64,000 bases of DNA from Petunia secreta (taxonomy: Eukaryota; Streptophyta; Magnoliopsida; Solanales; Solanaceae). The notes beneath the pieces were generated by a model, which saw only the letters and a list, made by a program, of their open reading frames with translations, made no database searches and was not told the DNA's origin. Positions within the stretch are counted from its first letter, which is position 1, and every line of letters begins with the position of its first letter. Shown in pieces: positions 34,548 to 45,949 of this stretch. The stretch lies in NCBI GenBank assembly GCA_029990175.1, contig JARKIP010000064.1:10372001-10436000 (forward strand), read 5' to 3'. A program made the position numbers and the translations under genes.

Positions 34548-34903
34548 GGTGCCGACAAGGAAAAGGGGACAACGTGATGAATCTTATTGAGACATATCAA
34601 TTTTGAAATTCTGAATGAAAGAAAGGTGTAAAAGTTTTACTGTTGAAGACAAAAAGAAGTAAGAAAAGAAGACAAGGTTCGACTATATATAGGTTGAGAG
34701 CGCCATGATTGCAGCAGCATGGGGAAGGCAGAACCAGAAAACATGCCCAATCAGTGACGTCCATGCAAGATTGACGGGAATTCGAAGTGACAACTGCCGT
34801 TTTCAAAATTTACGGCGCAAAAAAAGCCACGTCAGTCTCCCGCCTAAAATTCACTCCACTCCTCGACAGATTTGGCAACCTCTCGAGGAGTAGGGGGACT
34901 ATC

Positions 34904-35462
34904 TGTATTGGATGAAAAATCACCGAGGTCTCAAGCAAGACCTCAGACTGCAGCATGAAGACTCCGCCGCGAGACAAGCTTCCTAAGGAAAGATTGCATG
35001 GTCATTCACCCCGGAGATCACCTGAAGAAACGACGGGAGACGAGTTTGAAGCAGTGAGCTCGGGGAAAACCTCCTGCAACCTCGAGCGGATAACACACCT
35101 CAGGAGACAAGGGCCGACCTTCGTAACTGTCGACCGTTGCTTCGATATTTAATAGGAAAGATTATGAGTCAAATATAATTATGTACAGAATAATGGCCAT
35201 AAAGGCACCATTAAAACATTTTACAACGTCACTCTTCCTCTTGATTATAAAAGGGCTCATTTGTAAATAAAAAGACACGATCAATAGAATACAGAATCCG
35301 GCTTTTATTTGTTGCTTCATTATTTTATTGCCTCATTACTTTTCCAAGTTTTCATTTAGTCCAAATCTAATTTAGTTCGAACTTTACTTCGATATAAGCA
35401 AATTACCAGTTAAACCCAACACAAATTCGATTTGTTGTCCTATCCCGATTTAGGCCAACACA
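34904..35462 (+). repeat. Right LTR of the Tat-like gypsy
   Basis: 559 bp, bounded by TGTATTGG and CCAACACA and aligning to the left LTR along its whole length. The polypurine tract GAGGAGTAGGGGGACT (34885-34900) lies just upstream. Confidence 0.9.
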
Positions 35463-35467
35463 AAAAG

Positions 35468-35538
35468 TAACAAGTGAAAGTTGCTATCCATGAACAAAAA
35501 AGTAGTGATGTTCCATAAACTATTTTAGTGGCAAGATC
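35468..35538 (+). pseudogene. LINE-A, endonuclease fragment left of the inverted-LTR element
   Basis: The frame reads QVKVAIHEQKSSDVP, stop, TILVA, matching the ETRVK...KI region of plant L1 endonucleases. It joins in phase to RWEMVHKYAYARNGRIW at 42591 once the 35539-42590 insert and one flank copy are removed. The upstream part is missing; the Tat-like gypsy sits immediately to the left. Confidence 0.65.
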
Positions 35539-36226
35539 TGATGCGGGGCAAATCGAGCCAAGACACCTTTCCAACATGTATCAAGCTTGGAAGATGCAAA
35601 GGACTAGAAGTCAAGAGCGTTGGAGGTGAATTGAAGACACTTTGAGAGGCTCACAGCCCAGGCACCCCGCCTAGGCCATCCAGGCGCCCCGCCAGGTAGC
35701 ACAGGGTCCAGGCGCTCCGCACACCCTGGGGGCGCTCCGCCCCGCCCCCTCCACTGACCAACTTGGTGGGCGCTCCGCCCGAGATGCTGAGAGGCGAGAA
35801 TTTAGAGTGTGTTAAGACTATTTTGACCCTACGTGGTCTTTTGACTTAAAGCCTAATATGTGTGCTATTTAGACCTTTTACTTAATGCCTAGAAACCTCT
35901 ATAAATAGCTTAGCATAGCCCATTTCATTACTTAGCTTATTTTGAATGATGAATGAATTTTGTAAAGAGTTGAACTCTTTGGGTTAATGAAATCAACCTT
36001 GTTTGGGACTTGTCTTCTACTAGTAGATTCTAGTTGAATGTCGACCCCTCCCCGATCATTCTACTTGCGGGTTCTAGTTAACTCGGGGGTAGTTGCCTAG
36101 TGTAGGTGTTCCTTGACGATCTCCTGGAGTGTATCAAAACAAGTTCTTCGGTGCTACTTGGGTTATTTGTTCGAGCCATGTCTCGCTTTTATCTTGTTTT
36201 ATCTTTTCCGCATTTTCCCTACATCA
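35539..36226 (+). repeat. Left LTR (plus) of the inverted element
   Basis: 688 bp, TGATGCGGGGCAAATCGAGC to CCCTACATCA. TATA-like CTCTATAAATAGC lies near 35900. Five GGCGCTCCGCC-type words occur at 35660-35785. Confidence 0.85.
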
Positions 36227-36228
36227 TT

Positions 36229-36240
36229 TGGTATCAGAGC
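36229..36240 (+). other. Primer-binding site of the left arm
   Basis: TGGTATCAGAGC, two bases after the left LTR, complementary to the 3' end of initiator methionine tRNA as in chromoviruses and many copia elements. Confidence 0.85.
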
Positions 36241-37452
36241 AAGGCTCGGGTTTTGTTTCTACAAACCCCTGACCCTTAGTTCTTCATGCCTAGTATCTTT
36301 TCTTTTAGTTTTCTTGTTGTTGAAGTTATTGAAAGAAGAAAAATACAAAAAAAATTGAAAAGGTGAAAAATTCAAAAATTGGTCATAACATTTTGGTGTG
36401 TTCTATTCTTGTTATGGGTGTTATAGATTATTGATCCTTGGTGAAAACTCGTTGTTTTGATACCAAAAACACGAGGTTTGGATTGGAATTACGAGATTTG
36501 AAAAATTGAAAACCCCAAAAATTGTTAAACCTTCCTAAACCCTTGTTCTTGGTGATTGTTGGATGATTCATGGGTTGGATGATTGTTGATTGTTGATTTG
36601 ATTATAGGGGTTTGTTCTTCATTGAAAAACAAACGATTTGAAACAAATTTCATGTGAATCGGAGTTGTATAACATCAAAAGTGAAGAATCAAAACCCACT
36701 TTGAACCCTTTTTGAAAAACCCTTGTTGAACCTTTGATTGATGATTGTTCATTGTTTGTTGGGTGTTTTGATGTGAAAATCATTGGGGTTCGAAGATATT
36801 ATCATCATACAACTTTGGGTACCTTTGATTTGTGCAAAACATGGTGAAATCGGACCAAAAATTAGGCTGAGATCGAAGGAAATCAGAGTTGGAAGAGCAG
36901 GGACCTGAGCTTCAGGCGCTCCGCTCAAAGCCCAGGCGCTCCACCCAAAGCCCAGGCGCTCCACCTTCCCTCCCTCACTGGTTGTTAGAGCAGGCGCTCC
37001 GCCCAGGGCGCTCTTCCCATCCACAGGGCGCTCCGCCTAGACCTGAAGGTGTGTGATTCGAGTAGTTTTTCCTATATCTTTGTTGATTAACTCCTAATTA
37101 GTGCTTATCTAAGTAACTTTCCTACTTAATTAGCCCTAATCCTTTGAGCTATTAGGTAATTCGTGCATTAGTTGGAGAGTAGAACTCCAAGAAGATTCAT
37201 AGATCCTTTAGACTCAAGTCCTCACTTCAAAGTGCTTATCGTTCATTAAGTCACATTAACTCCACTCACCCCGGAGTACACTTGACTCGTGGATTGAGTG
37301 ATTGAGTTGAGAATTGTTGTTCAACTACTTGAAGCTATAGAAGTCAAGTTTGAGTGAAATATCCACCACCACTAAACGAGGGAACCGAGTGCTATACACG
37401 TGAGGGTGTGTGTAAGGTGATTTCACTAACGTTTGTTCTTCTTGTAGGTACA

Positions 37453-39900
37453 ATGGCCAACGAGGGTGAAGATTTTGTGAAGAATGCTTTGGCTAGTATC
37501 CTTGCTAAAATGGATATCATGGGCCAAAAGATTGAAACCCTTGAGAAGGTGACTTCAAGTCTCCAAGTTGGGCAAGGGACCTCAAGTGTCCAAATTGAGA
37601 AAGGGACCCCGCGTGTCCAAGTTGAAGATGGGACCCCAAGTGTCCAAGTTGAAGCCGGTGAAGGCTCAAGTAGTCCTACCTTTACCCCGGAACAAGTTGT
37701 TGAATTGCTTAACCAACAATGGGTAAAGGTAAGATCGTGAGAGAAATGATCAAGTGTTGGGCAATACCCAACGAACGGGCATTTCCCGTATTTTGGACAA
37801 CACCCAAAGAAACATCCTACTTCCAAGACCCATCCGAAATGTTCAACCTCTTGAGCAAGCCAATGATGCTCAAGAAGGGGAGGAAGCCGAGTATGGTGAT
37901 GAAGCCTATGGGTATGAAGATTAATATCAACCGAGGCGAGGTATGAATTGGGGTCGAAATATGGATAGGGGTAGAGGCCGAGGTCGAGGGCCACCCATGG
38001 GATATGTTGGAAGGAATGTTAGAAGGGATTATGGAGTTTATGGTGACCCCTATGTAGGCCAACCTGAGCCTTACCATGGAGGTCGTGACAATAACAATCT
38101 CAATAGTGTGAAGCTTAATCTTCCAATCTTTAAGGGGACTTGTGATCCGGAGGCATACATGGAATGGATACTACTCGTGGAGAGGGTGTTTGACACAAAT
38201 GAGATGACCGACGAGAAGAAAGGTACTTATGCTATTTCATCTTTTGAGTCTTATGCTTCATCTTGGTGGGAGTCCATAAAGAGATCAAGAAGAAGAGCAG
38301 GTGTCCATGCGAATGTGACTTGGAATGAATTGAAAGGTCTCATGAACACCAAGTACATGACCCCTAAGTATCGTCAAGAGCAACTCAAGAAGTTTTATGA
38401 ACTAAAGCAAGGTGTCAAGACGGTGCATGAGTATTATGATGAGTTTGAAAAGACCCGGATGGCATTGGATATGGAAACCGAGGAGAAAGAACAAGCCATG
38501 ATCCGTTTCAAGAATGGCTTGAGCTATGGTATAGCTTCTCAATTGAGGCTGCATTCTTATCTTTCACTTCAAGAACTCTTGGAAGCCGCAATTGAAGTCG
38601 AGCAATGGCTTAAGGGAGAAAAGTCCAACCGTTACAAGAGTAGCACTCCTACTCCCATGAGCCAACCAAAAGAATGGAAGACTCCAAATACAAACTTTCC
38701 AAATGCAAGTGGTGCAAGTGCTAGCAAAGAAGTAAAGAGGACATATGAGAAGTCCACACCACAAATGGGAGGTAATTCTAAAACTCACTTGAGCAATCCT
38801 ACTTCTACTTCTACTCAATGCTATAAGTGTAAGGGGTACGGACATATTGCTAAAGATTGTCCTACAAAAAGAACCATGGTTGTGGTAGGCAATTTGGTGT
38901 ATGAGCAAGATAGTGAGCCCGAAAATGAGGAGGATGCGGAGATTGCTTGTGAGGAGGCTATAGAGGAAGGAGATGATCATCAAATGTTCTTGGTGGTTAG
39001 AAGGAGTTTGAGTACCATTTTCATGCAAGAGGAGGTGGAGAATGTGCAAAGGGAAAACCTTTTCCATGCTAGATGCCGAGTCATGGGTATAGTTTGTTCC
39101 ATGATTGTTGACTCGGGAAGTTGTGCCAACATAGTGAGCCAAACATTGATTTCCCAATTGAAGTTACCTACCTTGAAACACCCCAACCCATATCGATTAC
39201 AATGGCTAAGTGAGTGTAGGAAATTGAAGGTGGTTAAGCAAGCATTGATTGAGCTTAGCATTGGGAACTATAAAGACAAAATCATGTTTGATGTTGTCCC
39301 GATGCAAGCATGCCATATATTATTTGGGAGACCATGACAATTTGATAGATGTGTGGTGCATGATGGCCGGACCAACTCCTATACGGTCAAGCAAGAAGGG
39401 AAGAAGTATGTGCTTAGATCTTTGACTCCAAGGCAAGTAAGGGAAGACTACAAGCAAATGAGGGAGTTAAGGAAAACGGCTAAAGAAAAGTCACCCATTG
39501 TACTTGAACCCGAGGCAAACAATCTTATTGTCTTGCCATTGCATGATGAAAGTGACAGTCACTCCACTTCAAATGAGAGAGAAAAGAAAGAGAGAAGTGA
39601 GGGAGTAACAGCTGACAATCTAAGAGAGGAAAAGGAGAGGAATTGAGGAGTGATGTGAGTGGATTGTCACCACCAACTACACTTGACCATGAGGTAAAAT
39701 TGAGAGAGAAGAGAGGTGAGGAAAGAAAAATTGAGAGTGAGAGCACCCATTGTTCTAACAATTCTTCATCTTCTACTTTTTCTTGTGTAAGCTCTTGTGT
39801 AGGTACAATTGAAGACAATCCATTGGAGCCTCAACCATGTGCTTGGAAGAAGAGACAAAGGGAAAAAAATCTTCAATATCCTATGAGATACCCCTTATAA
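37453..39900 (+). pseudogene. gag and protease of the plus arm, no pol
   Basis: The start is ATG at 37453 (MANEGEDFVKNAL) after a 1.2-kb leader. The first block ends with a stop at 37738; a shifted stretch follows, then an open frame 37943-39337. Features in order: RGRGRGRGPP linker, gag domain (FKGTCDPEAYMEWILLVERV, SSWWESIK, YYDEFEKTRMALDM), zinc knuckle CYKCKGYGHIAKDC (about residues 293-306) and a retropepsin active site IVDSGSCANIV. The usual GRPWQFD has TGA for W. A post-protease segment (RSLTPRQVREDYKQMRELRK) continues, with frame changes, to 39900, where RT should begin but the inverted arm starts. Confidence 0.85.
37570..37665 (+). repeat. 27-bp (9-residue) tandem repeat in gag
   Basis: Three successive units read GTSSVQIEK, GTPRVQVED and GTPSVQVEA near the gag N-terminus, just after a predicted short coiled coil (IETLEKVTSSLQ). 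Confidence 0.75.
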
Positions 39901-40866
39901 CTCCTATGAGATATGAGCACCCGAGCTTCCTTAGAAACCCAAATTCCATGATACACATTAGAACGATCTAGAGCATGGCATGGTATCCTTAGCCTATCAA
40001 CAAAAGAGATGCTAATACAATTGGCATCGGTCTCACCAATTTTGAGCAAGTTTCCTTCATGTCCATTCACCTCAAGAACGAACCTACGACTACCTAAGTT
40101 TCGTAGAGATGCATCCAAGTGAGAACTTGAATGCTCAAGAGTAGCATCACCATCAACTTGGGTCTTCCTTATCTCTCCTCTACTAGCAACATTGCTAAAG
40201 TAACTTCCATTTTCCGTCACTTTTCCTACATTAGATGTGTTGTTGAAAGTCGATGAAGGAGTTTCATCATGGAACCCATAAAAACCTCTAATCTTAGTTC
40301 CATAGCCAATGGCACTACTCCTACTACAACTACCCATACCCCTCACGTCATTGACAGAACAATTCAAACCTTTTGAAGCAAAAACAATACCATTTCCCAA
40401 GTCACCCTTCACATGGGAATTAGGAGCATTAAGTCGTTTAGAACCAACTAGAAGATGCAAGCCTCCCTTTACCCATGGAACAACCACCACCTCCTCCAAA
40501 ACTAATGGAAGGACCTCTACTACTCCCTTGTATAACATTAGAAACACCAAGAGAAGATGCAAATGAACAATTCCTCATCATCAATTCTCTCTATGTCACT
40601 ATCAAAATTCTCAAATTCATCACAAAAAGAGTAAGTAGGAACATTATACCTTGAAGCTTCACTATCTTCGACTTCTTGTCTAGAAGCATAAGAATCTTCA
40701 CATTCATCTCCACAAGCCTCATGATCATCATAGTAACCTGCTTCATCAGTATACGAGCCTTGGTTCCCCGAATCATCCTAGCAATACCCATCATCATCAA
40801 CATAGGAACCATAGTCTCCATCATCCTACACGAGTCATACCCTCGACAATCATCATCCAAAGCCAT
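39873..40866 (-). pseudogene. ORF of the minus arm
   Basis: The probable start is ATG at 40866, in a context homologous to the plus-arm gag start (ACGCGTGAGG versus ACACGTGAGG upstream). After a frameshift it is rich in D, E and Y (YYDDHEACGDECEDSYASRQ), then G/S-rich (SRGPSISFGGGGGCSMGKGR). The block 40562-39873 follows in another frame (FVLEVNGHEGNLLKIGETDA). It does not look like the plus-arm gag after the start, and I do not recognise the family. It is probably a non-autonomous element's replacement ORF. Confidence 0.5.
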
Positions 40867-41863
40867 AGTTGTAACAATAAAAAGTAAAGGACCTCACAAA
40901 TTCACTCCCTCACGCGTATCACTCAAAAGATGAACACTCAATTTTCTTTCCACTCGTGTATACACTCAAGGTCGTTGGCTTTTGTGACCACACTCTATTT
41001 TTCTCACCACTCAAGCCATTTTCCACTCAAACATCTTCTCGATCTCTTAGGAACCATGGTGGTAAGATCATCAACTAGTAAACTTAAGTAATGGTTCGGA
41101 ATGGAGTTTATGTGAATCTATGTACGAACGCTAAGTGCGCACTTGAAGTCAAGAAAGTTCAACGACTATATGGGAAACTTCAAGACACACAAGACCCTAA
41201 AAGCTCAAGAGTTATTGTCAATAAAGTAGGCAATTACCTTAGAAACACTAACCAAGAAGTTTGGAAGCAACGAAAATACGAAAAACCACGAAACAAAGTT
41301 GCCCGGACCCAACGCAGGGGTGGGTGGTCCACCTGGGGTCTGGACCAGTAAACAAAGTGGGTGGAGCACCTAGTGGTTGGGCGGTCCGCCTGGACCTATT
41401 TCAGCTTTCACGTTTTTTTATGGTTTTGCACCCAAATTTTCAACGATTTCAACCCGTTTCTCAAAATCAAAGGTACCCAAAGTTGTGTTTAGTATTTCCC
41501 AACAATTCCCGATGAATTTCAAGTTCAAACAACCAATAACAAGATCACAATCAAGATTCAAAGCCTTTCCAGCTAGGTTTTCAAGTTGGGTTTCAATTTT
41601 TCGAACTTTCGATCCACAACTCCAAATCATATAAAAATGATACCAAATCAACAAGTAAATGAAATAGAACAATCCCCAATAACAATAATCGAATGGGTCA
41701 TCAAATCCATGAATTTCTAGCAATTTTTTTGTAATTTTCAATTTTTTTCACTTTTTTTGTTTCTTTTTCTTTCTTTTCTCAAGAACAATAACAACAACAA
41801 TAGAGTAAAGATACGAGACAGATGAACAAGGAACGAGGGTTTGTAAGAACAAATCCTGAGCCT

Positions 41864-41876
41864 GGCTCTAATACTA
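41864..41876 (-). other. Primer-binding site of the right arm
   Basis: Minus-strand TAGTATTAGAGCC, three bases inside the right LTR; two changes from TGGTATCAGAGCC. The following bases (AGGCTCAGGATTTGTT) match the left arm's leader (AAGGCTCGGGTTTTGTT). Confidence 0.75.
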
Positions 41877-41879
41877 AAC

Positions 41880-42590
41880 TGATATGGGGTAAACACGCGG
41901 AAGCAAGTAAACACAGGATAACAAGAAAATATGGGACGGGGAAGAAAATAAATAGAAGAAAGAATGAATCAAACTAATACAAATAGATTGATTCGAAGGG
42001 AGAAAGAGACTTGAACCATTCACGGGGTCATACTAGGATGATACTCCATAGATTCCAAGCAAAGAGATACATTGAAACTTCTAGCTTCTCTAGAAGGCAT
42101 TACCTCTCTCAATTCTTCTAATTCTCAATTCAATGTTAGCTCCTCAAATAAAATGACTAACTGTGGTATTTATAGATGTTCCGCACTCCTAATGAAATGA
42201 CATAAAAGCCCCCAAAAGTTGAGTTGCACATAATAGGCCGCATTAAGTTAAAATAGGAAATAACTAACTAAATCTCGGATAGCAAAGTGTTATTGGCGGA
42301 GTGCCTAAGGTATGGGCGGAGCGCCTGCCAAGTTAGGGAGTAGCCAACTTAGGCCGAGCACCCAAGGTGGGCGGAGCTAGTAGGCGGACTGCCTCCCTAG
42401 GTGGGCGGAGCGCCTAGCACAAGGTGCGCGGAGCGCCTGCTTGTTTGGGTGGAGCGCCTGCCCTGAAATCCTCTTGATACTTCCTCAAATCGCTCCCAAA
42501 CTCTCCTTCGAAGCTCTTGACCTCCCGTCCTTTGGACCCTTCAATCCTGGCTCTTGATGGTTATTGCTTTTGCTCGATTTGCCTGAATCA
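41880..42590 (-). repeat. Right LTR (minus) of the inverted element
   Basis: 711 bp. On the minus strand it starts TGATTCAGGCAAATCGAGCA and ends CCCCATATCA, with CATCTATAAATACC in the middle. CAAAGGACGGGAGGTCAAGA aligns with CAAAGGACTAGAAGTCAAGA of the left LTR. GGCGCTCCGCC-type words lie at 42290-42470. Confidence 0.82.
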
Positions 42591-45500
42591 AGATGGGAGA
42601 TGGTGCATAAATATGCCTATGCAAGGAATGGGAGAATATGGGTAATGTGGGATCCAAAGCACTATAGCATTACTGTGCTGGACAGGGGTGCTCAATTTAT
42701 TCACTGTCATGCTGTAGATGCTGATCATAAGATCGACTGTTTAATGATTGCCATTTATGGTGATAACACCAATTGAGCAAAGAAGAGATCTATGGGATGC
42801 ACTTCATACCATTAGCCAAAATTGCATGCAACCATGGGTCCTTGGTGGTTATTTTAATGCAGTTTTGTACCCACCAGACAGGCTGAATGGCAATGATATC
42901 ACTATAGCTGAATTGAAGGAGTTCTATGAGTTTTATCATCAACTAGCACTCAATGAACTTCCATGGGAAGGTGAGTACTATATTTGGAACAACAGTAAAA
43001 AAAAAAAGTGCAGATAGAGTATTATATTTGGAACAACAGTAAAAAAAAGTGCAGATAGAGTATGGAGCAGGCTGGATAGAATGGCTGGGAAATAATGAAT
43101 GGATAATGAAGTATGGACATGTGCAGACTATACATAGAGACCCTTTCCTCTCAGACCATGCCCGAATAATGATAAATGCACACCACCAACAAATGAGCAT
43201 AAGAACGCCTTTCAGATTCTTCAATGTATGGGCTGAGCATCCACAGTTCAAGGAGATCACAGAGCAAGGGTGAAGAATAAAGTATAGTGGAAAGCCGATG
43301 CAGAATGTTTGGCTCAAATTAAAGGCAATGAAAGCTCAATTCAAATAGCTGACCAAAGAAGAGTTCAAGCGAATAACTCTAAAGATTGAACAAAAGAGAA
43401 GTAAGCTGGCAACTATACAAAAAATGCTGAGAACACAATGCACTTATTGTTTGCTAGTGGCTGAAAAGGAAAGCTTGCAAGAGTTAGAAAAATGGTCTCT
43501 AATAGAAGAAAGTGTTTTGCAACAAAAGTCTAGAGATGCCAATAACAAGTACTTTACAGGTGTAATGAAAGAGAAAGTTCAAAGGAAACAGATGAGTGAA
43601 TTAATGTCACTAGATAGAGTTAAGCTAACAAAAAAAAAAAAGGGCAATCAAGGGAGAAGTGATTTCATTCTACAAATATTTAATGGGGTCTGCAGTTAGA
43701 CACTTTCCTGCAATGAATATGGAAGTCATGAAAAATGGATTAACTCTGAATTACAGTGTGCAAGTAGAATTATGCAAAGAGGTGACAGATGCAGAGATAT
43801 ATGATGGGTTGTGTTCTATAGGATATGACAAAGCTCTAGGTTAGGATGGGTATAATGCAGTATTCTTAAGAGAACTTGGAATGTTATCTAAAAGGAAGTG
43901 TGTGCAGCTGTGAAGGATTTCTTCAATAGAGGGAGATGTATGTACCTATCAATTATACAGCCATTACCCTAATGCCAATGATCAATAATCCATACACCAT
44001 TAGAGACTATGGACCTATAGCCGGTTGCAGTGTTATGTATAAAATGATAGCTAAAGCCTTGGCTGCAAAAATCCAAAAGTGATTAGCTATGTGATCTCAG
44101 TAAACATGCTGGTTTTGTACCAGGAAGGAAGATTGATGACAAAATCATCCTAGCTCATGAGCTAGTTACAACATACAACAGGAAGCATATCTGTCCTAGG
44201 TGCATGGTTAAAGTGGATATGCAGAAAGCCTATGATTCAGTTGAGTGGATCTTTCTCCAACAAAGTGATGTAATGCTTAGGTTTCCCTGAGAAGTTTACC
44301 AGATGGGTAATGTCATGTGTTAAGACAGTTCCAATTAATGGTGAGCCTGCAGAGCCTTTCAAAGCAGCTAGAGGATTAAGGCAATGTGACCCAATGTCAC
44401 CTTTCTTATTTGCAATAGCTATGGAGTACTTAAGCAGGAATCTAACTGACCTGAAGCAGAACAAAGAGTACAAATACCATCCAAAATGTAGGAAGTTGAA
44501 TATTACACAACTATGCTTTGCTAATGATTTGTTACTCTTTGCTAGAGGGGCTGTGACATTAGTACACCTACTCCATGAAAAATTCACAATATTTTTTCTG
44601 AGGCATCTGGTTTAAAAGCAAGTCTAGCCAAGAGCTCTATGCATTGTGGAGGTGTTACAGATCATATTAAGCAAGAGATAAGACAAAAGCTAGGACACAG
44701 TCAAGGTGAACTTCCTTTTAAATACTCAGGTGTTCCCCTTAACACCAAAAAACTCAAAGTTGTACAATGAAGGCCACTGGTGGATAAGATAGTTGCAACA
44801 GTTGCTTCTTAGACTGCAAACAAGCTTTTTTATACTGGGAGAAGCAAACTGGTACAACCTGTACTGTTTGGCATGCAAGCATATTGGAGTCAAATCTTTA
44901 TTCTGCCTTAGAGGGTGATGAAGGCAGTAGAATCATATTGTAGAAGTTATTTGTGGTCAGGAGAGAATGAAATAACTAAAAGAGGTTTGGATGCATGGGA
45001 CAAGGTGTGTTTTCCTAAAAGTGTGGGAGGATGGAACCTGATCAACTTGTAAAAATGGAATCAAGCTGCAATAACAAAGACATGTTAGAACATAGCCAAT
45101 ATAAAGGACATACTATGGATAAGGTGGGTGCATGTGTACTACATCAAAGGGCAAGACTGGACACATTTCCAAATTTCTCAACAGGCTAATTAGATGCTGA
45201 GAAAAATCCTTGGCACTAGAGACATTGTGAACCAACTGCAAGCTCCTAATCAAAAGAAGAAAAACTTTATCAGACATGTGTATCTGAAGGTAGCATGGAA
45301 AATCTAATGTGTTGCAATATAGCTAGGCCAGAAGCAATATTTACTATGGGTATACACTGCTAGGAGAAGCTGTTAACAACTGACAGACTCAGCAAGTGGG
45401 GTATGAATGTGGATACATGATGTATTATGTGCAGAATGAACCAAGAAACTAATGCTCACTTATTTTATGAATATGTATATGCATGAGAGGTATGTCAAAG

Positions 45501-45945
45501 AGTAATGCAATAGGGACAATTCACTGACTTTAAGCACACCAGTTGGACTCAACAGCATGAATGGATCATCAAATCACAAGGAGAAAAACAGTGAAAGCAT
45601 CCATATTGAAGATGTTGTATGCTGAATTTACTGGAGCAATCGGGCGGGAAAGGAACAAGCGCATGTTTGAAGGAATAGATAGAGATCATAGCACCATTGC
45701 AAAGGAAATAGCCACTATCTGCTGTGTCAGAGCTACAGCAAGAATTCAGGAGAAGATGCAACACTTTATATTCTAATAACAAGTGCAGTCGGCGATGAGT
45801 ACAGGCAGAAGGGTATGAATAATTTATTTTTTCATATTATGAGTTTGAGGTCATAGGATAGCTTGAGATGTGTATAGACAAGCTATGGATATGTAATACA
45901 CATTTGTAGTTAATAAAATTTTCTAATTACTAAAAAAAAAAGTTA
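42591..45945 (+). pseudogene. LINE-A ORF2 (endonuclease, RT, zf-RVT)
   Basis: It continues the 35468-35538 fragment. Endonuclease: RWEMVHKYAYARNGRIWVMW, QPWVLGGYFNAVLYPPDR, SDHARIMINAHH. RT: YKMIAKALAAKIQK, FKAARGLRQCDPMSPFLFAI, QLCFANDLLLFARG. The usual FADD is FAND, so one catalytic Asp is lost. A zinc-binding/C-terminal tail ends at about 45780 (RATARIQEKMQHFIF). AATAAAATTTTC and a short poly-A (about 45930-45942) mark the 3' end. There are many stops and frameshifts, including an A-run near 43000 with a duplicated GAGTACTATATTTGG-type segment. Confidence 0.8.
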
Positions 45946-45949
45946 TAAC

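Larger units (their letters stand above)
29791..35462 (+). mobile_element. Non-autonomous Ty3-gypsy element, Tat-like, without pol
   Basis: LTRs (29791-30350 and 34904-35462) start TGTATTGG and end CCAATACA (left) or CCAACACA (right). AAAAG flanks both sides (29786-29790, 35463-35467). The primer site follows the left LTR and a polypurine tract precedes the right one. Internally, gag and a protease-like domain occupy 30428-32780; no reverse transcriptase, RNase H or integrase is present. The 3' half holds an antisense multi-exon ORF. The LTRs differ at about 30 positions in the first 370 bases, so the copy is older than copia-2. Confidence 0.92.
35539..42590. mobile_element. Ty3-gypsy-derived element with two LTRs in inverted, head-to-head orientation
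   Basis: Left LTR (35539-36226) is on the plus strand and right LTR (41880-42590) on the minus strand. They are homologous (roughly 70 percent) and each is followed inward by its own primer site and a homologous leader. Plus-strand gag-protease runs to about 39900 and a minus-strand ORF region runs from 40866 down to about 39873; they meet at a junction with an 11-bp repeat. There is no pol. Both outer ends are the U3 ends of LTRs. Flanks are AGATC (35534-35538) and AGATG (42591-42595), and the LINE-A frame continues directly across. This looks like one integration, not two ordinary insertions. Confidence 0.75.

Noticed and set aside
37392..39261. Minus-strand ORFs of 86-200 residues opposite gag
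   Set aside because: Shadows of the plus-strand gag-protease frame; composition rich in H, S and L as expected for reverse reading.
35539..42590. Two ordinary gypsy elements nested or adjacent
   Set aside because: Each would need its own second LTR and target duplication. Neither is present, while the outermost LTR ends abut continuous LINE-A sequence with matching 5-bp flanks.
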